Shown piece after piece: positions 7,991-11,330 of a DNA stretch of 11,330 bases (position 1 is its first letter; each line of letters opens with the position of its first letter). This stretch comes from an uncultured Microbacterium sp. Lineage in GTDB: Bacteria > Actinomycetota > Actinomycetes > Actinomycetales > Microbacteriaceae. The stretch lies in NCBI GenBank assembly GCA_937926065.1, contig CALANM010000119.1, positions 1-11,330 on the forward strand, in the 5' to 3' direction. The notes under the pieces were generated by a model, which made no database searches, had not been told where the DNA came from, and saw nothing but the letters and a program-made list of their open reading frames with translations. Position numbers and translations under genes: made by a program.

Positions 7991-8433
7991 CAGGACGACC
8001 TCTCTTCCACGAGCTCCGGCTCGCTCTCGGACTCACGCCCGCCCTTGACGAGCCACCACATGCCGAGCACGGGGAGCACGAGCGGCACCCAGAAGTAGCC
8101 GTACCCGTATCCCGACCACACCGTCGCGTCGTGCGCGAAGAGCTCCGGCATGACGAAGCTGAGGGTGCCGACGACCAGCACGCCGGTCAGCTCGAAGCAC
8201 ACGGCGATCCACGCCACGACGAACCACGCCCTCGACTGCGCCTTGACGAGCGCGGTCGTCGCCAGGATGTACACCACTGCCGCCGCCGCCGACAGGGAAT
8301 AGGCGACGGGGGCGGCGTCGAACTCCTGGACGATCTGCACGAAGGAGCGGCCGGTCGCCGCAAGCGCCATGATCGCGTACACGATCACGAGGACGCGACC
8401 GATTCCGGTCATGCGAGGGCGGGAAGAAGACAT
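7987..8433 (-). CDS. hypothetical four-helix membrane protein upstream of ribF
   Basis: A 148-residue protein of unknown function. Hydrophobic segments at roughly 11-28, 43-63, 69-91 and 113-129 suggest four membrane helices. A GYGYGYFW aromatic stretch just before the last helix precedes WVPLVLPVLGMWWLV. The C-terminal 18 residues are acidic (ESESEPELVEE) and probably cytosolic. I recognise no catalytic motif or named domain. The ATG at 8433 lacks a clear ribosome-binding site, but a good -10 box (TATCAT at 8443-8448) ends nine bases before it, so the mRNA may have an almost absent leader. Its stop overlaps the ribF start by four bases, so it is very likely in one transcript with ribF. A link to flavin uptake is conceivable from position only; nothing in the protein shows it. 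Confidence 0.8.
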   Translation of the reverse strand: MSSSRPRMTGIGRVLVIVYAIMALAATGRSFVQIVQEFDAAPVAYSLSAAAAVVYILATTALVKAQSRAWFVVAWIAVCFELTGVLVVGTLSFVMPELFAHDATVWSGYGYGYFWVPLVLPVLGMWWLVKGGRESESEPELVEERSSW

Positions 8434-8442
8434 GGCGTGTCA

Positions 8443-8448
8443 ATGATA
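8443..8448 (-). promoter_or_regulatory. possible internal promoter for the 148-residue gene and ribF
   Basis: On the minus strand TATCAT (five of six matches to TATAAT) lies nine bases before the ATG at 8433, inside the 50-base gap after the upstream membrane-protein gene. The transcript would start about two or three bases before the ATG. A -35 box is not evident. If real, it separates a ribF unit from the truB unit. Confidence 0.35.
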
Positions 8449-8483
8449 GGTCGCGGGCAGGGGCCGGCCGTGCGCCGGCAGCC

Positions 8484-8852
8484 TCAGCCGATCTGAATCG
8501 TCCAGATCACCTGCATGCGCCAGACCATGACCGCCACCGCGAGCGCCGCGATGCCCATGACCACGGTGCTCCACCGGCTGCGCTCGACGAGCGCCCACAG
8601 GACAGCGGCAGGCGGCAGCAGCACCGCGGAGACCAGGTAGACCCAGAACTCGAGAAGGCTTCCGGTGGGAGGGTTGCCGGCGAGGGGCGCGACGATCCCG
8701 ATGACGACCTGCGCGATCAGGAGAACAAGCACGAGGGCCATGCCGCCCACCGTGAGGTCGCTGGGCCGCCGGCCCGCGAGTCCCGCGATGGCGCACAGCA
8801 GACCGACGCCCACCGCGACGGCCACCACCACGATCGTGAACCACAGGATCAC
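8484..8852 (-). CDS. hypothetical four-helix membrane protein downstream of truB
   Basis: A 122-residue, highly hydrophobic protein of unknown function with four probable membrane helices at about 2-24, 33-59, 66-89 and 92-113. Loops are short: RRPSD between the first two helices, GNPPTG between the second and third, and ERSR between the third and fourth. The end is WRMQVIWTIQIG. No catalytic or binding motif is visible. The start codon is GTG at 8852, overlapping the truB TGA stop in the sequence GTGA, so translation is probably coupled to truB. A reading frame in another phase covers the same bases but is Arg/Gly-rich and not protein-like, so it is a shadow. The tight coupling and hydrophobic composition make the gene itself credible; the role is not known. 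Confidence 0.8.
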   Translation of the reverse strand: MILWFTIVVVAVAVGVGLLCAIAGLAGRRPSDLTVGGMALVLVLLIAQVVIGIVAPLAGNPPTGSLLEFWVYLVSAVLLPPAAVLWALVERSRWSTVVMGIAALAVAVMVWRMQVIWTIQIG

Positions 8853-9769
8853 GCCGGCTCCTCCTCTGCCATGTTCATGATGCTCTTGATGTCGTCGCCG
8901 CGCCGCCCGACGATGCCGACCAGGCGTCCGTCGGGATCGATCGCAGCGGGCGTGGTCTCGCCGATGCGCGCGGCTGCGCCCGCGAGGCGCTTGCCGTGGC
9001 GGAGGTCACGTGCTTCGTCCGCCGTGACCCGCAGAGCGCCGAGAACATCGGATGCCACGTCCGCCGCCGCACGCAGCGGCACGTCTGGCGTGATCTCGGC
9101 GACGGCCTCGGCCACGTCGAACGGGCCGATGCGCGTGCGGCGCAGCGCGGTGAGGTGACCGCCGACGCCGAGCGCCGCGCCGAGGTCGCGCGCGAGCGCG
9201 CGGACGTAGGTGCCGCTGGAGCAGTCGATGACGACGTCGAGGTCAATGGCGCCCAGATCGTCGAGACGATGGGCGGCGAGGAGCGCGAAGCGCGAGACGG
9301 TGACATCTCGGGCCTTCAGCGCGACCTCCTCCCCCGCTCGCGCGAGGTCGTACGCGCGCTTGCCCGCGACCTTGATCGCCGACACCGTGCTGGGCACCTG
9401 CGAGATCGCCCCCGTGAGGTCTGCCATGCCGGCGGCGATCGCGTCGTCGGTCACGGCAGAGACGGCCGCGGCATCCGCGCGCGCCGTGATCGTGCCGTCC
9501 GCGTCGTCGGAGTCGGTCGACACGCCCAGGCGGATGGTCGCCTCGTACGTCTTGTCGAGGCCGACGAGGTAGGTGAGCAGACGCGTGGCGCTGCCGACGC
9601 CGAGCACGAGCAGACCGGTCGCCATGGGGTCGAGGGTCCCGGCGTGGCCGATCTTGCGGGTGTCGAGGGCACGCCGCGCGCGGGCCACGACGTCGTGGCT
9701 CGTAACGCCGCCGGGCTTGTCGACCAGCAGGATGCCGCGCGGGTTCGCGGAGGGCGCCGACGCCGTCAT
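8849..9769 (-). CDS. truB: tRNA pseudouridine(55) synthase
   Basis: A 306-residue TruB-family enzyme that converts U55 of the T-loop of tRNAs to pseudouridine and also helps tRNA folding. The family opening GILLVDKPGGVTSHDVV is at 12-28, and the catalytic loop GHAGTLDPMATG at 41-52 contains the nucleophile Asp47. TYEATIRLG 74-82, the PSTVSAIKVAGKRAYDLAR segment 126-144 and CSSGTYVR 183-190 follow. Residues from about 245 form the actinobacterial-type C-terminal domain. The frame is open for 78 more codons upstream, but that stretch crosses the mutY promoter and the start of mutY. The ATG at 9769 is chosen because GGGAG lies 8-9 bases upstream and conserved sequence follows. A short possible leader ORF overlaps this start (TGATG). 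The stop overlaps the next gene by four bases. Confidence 0.95.
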   Translation of the reverse strand: MTASAPSANPRGILLVDKPGGVTSHDVVARARRALDTRKIGHAGTLDPMATGLLVLGVGSATRLLTYLVGLDKTYEATIRLGVSTDSDDADGTITARADAAAVSAVTDDAIAAGMADLTGAISQVPSTVSAIKVAGKRAYDLARAGEEVALKARDVTVSRFALLAAHRLDDLGAIDLDVVIDCSSGTYVRALARDLGAALGVGGHLTALRRTRIGPFDVAEAVAEITPDVPLRAAADVASDVLGALRVTADEARDLRHGKRLAGAAARIGETTPAAIDPDGRLVGIVGRRGDDIKSIMNMAEEEPA

Positions 9770-9819
9770 CAGGGCTTCTCCCGGCAGACGTGTCGGAAAG
9801 AGGAGGCGGTCGAACGCAT
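9769..9819 (-). CDS. possible 16-residue leader ORF overlapping truB start
   Basis: An ATG at 9819 opens a 16-codon frame (MRSTASSFRHVCREKP) ending in TGA at 9771-9769. That stop overlaps the truB ATG as TGATG. The ATG lies exactly six bases after a TAGGCT -10 box, the same geometry as the leaderless starts of deoC and mutY, so a ribosome could load at the mRNA 5' end, translate the peptide and re-initiate at truB. The GGAGGA touching the ATG is too close to be a normal ribosome-binding site. Existence as a translated peptide is inferred from geometry only. The alternative is a simple 50-base untranslated leader. Confidence 0.35.
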   Translation of the reverse strand: MRSTASSFRHVCREKP

Positions 9820-9825
9820 TCCTCC

Positions 9826-9831
9826 AGCCTA
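9826..9831 (-). promoter_or_regulatory. truB promoter -10 box
   Basis: On the minus strand TAGGCT (TAnnnT) occurs within TCGTAGGCTG, the identical 10-base core seen at the mutY promoter on the other strand. It would start transcription near 9819, 50 bases before the truB ATG. No -35 hexamer resembling TTGACA is found 16-18 bases upstream. This would drive truB and the coupled membrane-protein gene. Confidence 0.55.
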
Positions 9832-9881
9832 CGATGCCCACGCAGGCGCGCCCGGCGACGGGAGAGCGCCGCCACGCGTCG

Positions 9882-9887
9882 TAGGCT
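9882..9887 (+). promoter_or_regulatory. mutY -10 box, leaderless promoter
   Basis: TAGGCT lies within TCGTAGGCTG and is followed by six bases and the mutY ATG at 9894. There is no Shine-Dalgarno sequence, so a leaderless transcript is expected. The box lies about 50 bases from the opposing truB -10 box. No TTGACA-like -35 is present, as is frequent for actinobacterial leaderless promoters. Confidence 0.6.
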
Positions 9888-9893
9888 GATCGG

Positions 9894-10760
9894 ATGCCCG
9901 ACCTGGCCACCCCGCTGATCGCGTGGTATCGCGACCACGCGCGCGACCTGCCCTGGCGTCGACCCGGTTTCGGGGCATGGGGTGTGCTCGTGAGCGAGTT
10001 CATGCTTCAGCAGACGCCGGTGTCGCGCGTGATCCCGCATCTCACGGCGTGGCTCGAGCGCTGGCCGGCTCCTGCGGACCTCGCGGCCGCCTCACCGGCC
10101 GACGCCGTGCATCAGTGGGCGAATCTCGGATATCCTCGCCGCGCGCTGTGGCTTCACCGCGCGGCGGTCGAGATCGCGGAGCGCCACGGAAACGCGGTGC
10201 CGCGCGACGTGGGCGACCTGCTGGCCCTCACGGGCATCGGCGACTACACCGCACGCGCCGTCGCCGTGTTCGCATACGGAGACCGGCATCCGGTGGTCGA
10301 CACGAACACGCGGCGGGTGCTAGCGCGCGTCATAGACGGCAGATCCCAGCCAGGGCCCCCGGCGAAGACAGACCTGGCCGCGATGGAGGCGGTCCTCCCC
10401 GCGGATGACGCGGATGCGGCGGTCATGAACGCGGCGGCGATGGAGCTCGGCGCGGTGGTGTGCACAGCGCGCGCGCCACGCTGCGAGGTGTGCCCGGTCG
10501 CGGAGCTCTGCGCGTGGCGCGCGGCCGGCTATCCCGACACCGGCGACGCTCGACGGCGTCAGGCTCGGTATGAGGGCAGCGACCGTCAGGCGCGCGGAGC
10601 GGTGCTGAAGGTGCTGCGTGAGGCGTCGCCCGCAGCAGTGCCGGTCGCGGACGCCATCGCAGACTGGCCGGATGCACGTCAGCGCGACCGGGCGATCGAC
10701 TCGCTCATCGCCGATGGCCTTGTCGAGGCGGTCGAGGACCTGCTGCGGCTCCCCCGCTGA
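9894..10760 (+). CDS. mutY: A/G-specific adenine DNA glycosylase
   Basis: A 288-residue MutY-family glycosylase that removes adenine mispaired with 8-oxoguanine, preventing G:C to T:A changes. Motifs: SEFMLQQTPVSRV at 34-46 with the catalytic Glu35, the helix-hairpin-helix LTGIGDYTA 112-120, catalytic Asp136 in VVDTNTRRV, and the [4Fe-4S] ligands Cys190, Cys197, Cys200 and Cys206 in the exact C-X6-C-X2-C-X5-C spacing. After the cluster only about 80 residues remain. They are helical and charged, with a probable winged-helix-like end (QRDRAIDSLIADGLVE), in place of the MutT-like 8-oxoguanine-sensing domain of the 350-residue E. coli enzyme. Short forms are usual in actinobacteria. An NTH-type enzyme is less likely given SEFMLQQT. 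The gene is leaderless from a TAGGCT promoter and lies on the opposite strand between rbfA and truB. Confidence 0.92.
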   Translation: MPDLATPLIAWYRDHARDLPWRRPGFGAWGVLVSEFMLQQTPVSRVIPHLTAWLERWPAPADLAAASPADAVHQWANLGYPRRALWLHRAAVEIAERHGNAVPRDVGDLLALTGIGDYTARAVAVFAYGDRHPVVDTNTRRVLARVIDGRSQPGPPAKTDLAAMEAVLPADDADAAVMNAAAMELGAVVCTARAPRCEVCPVAELCAWRAAGYPDTGDARRRQARYEGSDRQARGAVLKVLREASPAAVPVADAIADWPDARQRDRAIDSLIADGLVEAVEDLLRLPR

Positions 10761-10769
10761 CGAATGTCA

Positions 10770-10787
10770 GACGCGGCGCGGGGCGTC
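10770..10787. terminator. weak hairpin between mutY and rbfA
   Basis: The 25-base gap between convergent mutY and rbfA contains GACGC (10770-10774) paired with GCGTC (10783-10787) around an 8-base GC loop. The right arm overlaps the rbfA stop codon. The stem is only 5 bp and has no T-run, so a shared terminator function is possible but weakly supported. Confidence 0.25.
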
Positions 10788-11238
10788 AGTCCTCGTCGTC
10801 TCCGTCTTCGACGTCGTCTTCTTCGCGCGGCTTCACGTAGGGGTCGGCGTCGCCGGCGTACTGCGCCGTCGAGGCGATTCCGGCAACGGCGGCGTCACGC
10901 TCGCGCGCTTCCCGCAGGAGGTCTTCGATGTGTCCGGCGTTCTCAGGGAGAGCGTCGTGGATGAACTCCAGCGTGGGCGTGAGCCGCACGCCGAGACGGC
11001 GTCCGACTTCACTGCGGAGCATGCCCGTGGCGGCTTTGAGGGCCGCTGCGGAGTCTTCGCGCTCCTGATCGCTGCCGTAGACCGTGTAGAACACGGTCGC
11101 GTGCTGCAGGTCGCCCGTGACGCGTACGTCGGTGATCGTCACGAAGCCCAGCCGCGGGTCTCGCAGGCCCTTGTCGAGCCGTTCGGCGATGAGCACGCGG
11201 ATGCGGTCGGCAAGGCGTGCCTGACGTTCCGATGCCAT
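10786..11238 (-). CDS. rbfA: ribosome-binding factor A
   Basis: A 150-residue RbfA, a KH-like protein that binds the 30S subunit and assists late maturation of the 16S rRNA 5' end. The family N-terminus ERQARLADRI at 4-13 is followed by LRDPRLGFVTITDVRVTGDLQHATVFYTVYG (residues about 25-55) and LRSEVGRRLGVRLTPTLEF (about 74-92). The last 20 residues form a strongly acidic tail (EEDDVEDGDDED) common as a disordered extension in actinobacterial RbfA. The start at 11238 has AGGAG seven bases upstream and begins at the conserved MASERQ. The frame stays open to the window edge, but the upstream residues are not RbfA-like. In most bacteria infB lies just upstream; here only 92 bases remain before the edge and none of their minus-strand frames looks like the end of InfB. 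Confidence 0.93.
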   Translation of the reverse strand: MASERQARLADRIRVLIAERLDKGLRDPRLGFVTITDVRVTGDLQHATVFYTVYGSDQEREDSAAALKAATGMLRSEVGRRLGVRLTPTLEFIHDALPENAGHIEDLLREARERDAAVAGIASTAQYAGDADPYVKPREEDDVEDGDDED

Positions 11239-11282
11239 TGTCGTACTCCTGTCTCTTTCGCCACCGCGAGGATGGGTCGGGG

Positions 11283-11297
11283 CTCCGCGCCGCGGAG
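11283..11297 (-). other. hairpin upstream of rbfA
   Basis: The sequence CTCCGCGCCGCGGAG is a perfect inverted repeat that can form a 6-bp stem with a 3-base loop. It lies about 45 bases upstream of the rbfA start, in the region expected between infB and rbfA. No T-run follows on the minus strand. It could be a partial terminator or attenuator, or a chance GC palindrome. Confidence 0.25.
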
Positions 11298-11330
11298 GGC
11301 GCAGCCGGAGGACTCGGACGTCCCTGAGGC

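Noticed and set aside
8439..8444. A perfect TTGACA -35 hexamer on the minus strand just before the 148-residue gene
   Set aside because: It overlaps the better TATCAT -10 box, and no -10 lies 16-18 bases downstream, where the coding region already begins.
9770..10003. An N-terminal extension of TruB by 78 residues
   Set aside because: It would overlap the mutY promoter and first codons, is not TruB-like, and the ATG at 9769 has its own ribosome-binding site followed by conserved sequence.
11239..11330. The 3' end of infB upstream of rbfA
   Set aside because: All three minus-strand frames are open over these 92 bases, but none reads like InfB, and the hairpin at 11283-11297 looks intergenic. 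infB, if present, ends outside the window.

Overview
The window is very GC-rich, and every gene in it reads as actinobacterial. The signs are an actinobacterial-type phosphofructokinase (GGDCPG and PKTIDND motifs), a short MutY that keeps the iron-sulfur cluster but lacks a MutT-like tail, RbfA/TruB/RibF proteins of actinobacterial type, and promoters that are little more than a TAnnnT -10 box directly before a start codon. The overall look suggests Microbacteriaceae, possibly Microbacterium, but that placement is an impression from protein style and not a search result.

Left third (1-3551): a strong GC hairpin (4-36) lies just beyond the 3' end of pfkA (6-phosphofructokinase, minus strand). 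Upstream of pfkA, on the same strand, is a 718-residue SNF2-family helicase/ATPase. Its 190-base upstream gap holds a probable -10 box (TACACT) and several small hairpins.

Middle (3552-6989): a copper-export unit on the minus strand consists of copZ (69-residue metallochaperone) followed by copA (Cu(+) P1B-1 ATPase with one N-terminal metal-binding domain and a His-rich linker). A 17-base perfect palindrome with long C and G runs, typical of CsoR operators, sits over the copZ promoter. No csoR gene is in the window. Divergent from copZ is deoC (deoxyribose-phosphate aldolase), with an apparently leaderless promoter.

Right third (6990-11330): a ribosome/RNA/cofactor block on the minus strand reads, in transcription order, rbfA, truB, a 122-residue membrane protein, a 148-residue membrane protein, ribF. 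Two of the junctions are 4-base GTGA stop/start overlaps. A plus-strand mutY is inserted between rbfA and truB. The truB-mutY divergent region carries two copies of the same promoter core (TCGTAGGCTG), one facing each way. On the truB side this core points at a possible 16-codon leader ORF whose stop overlaps the truB start.

Together the genes cover glycolysis, deoxynucleoside salvage, copper detoxification, oxidative DNA repair, pseudouridylation/ribosome maturation and FMN/FAD synthesis. This is mostly housekeeping content. I see no phage, transposon, CRISPR, toxin-antitoxin or defence system, and no tRNA or rRNA. The points most worth a second look are the matched leaderless promoters, the truB leader ORF, the CsoR-type operator without its regulator, and the two unnamed membrane proteins embedded between truB and ribF.
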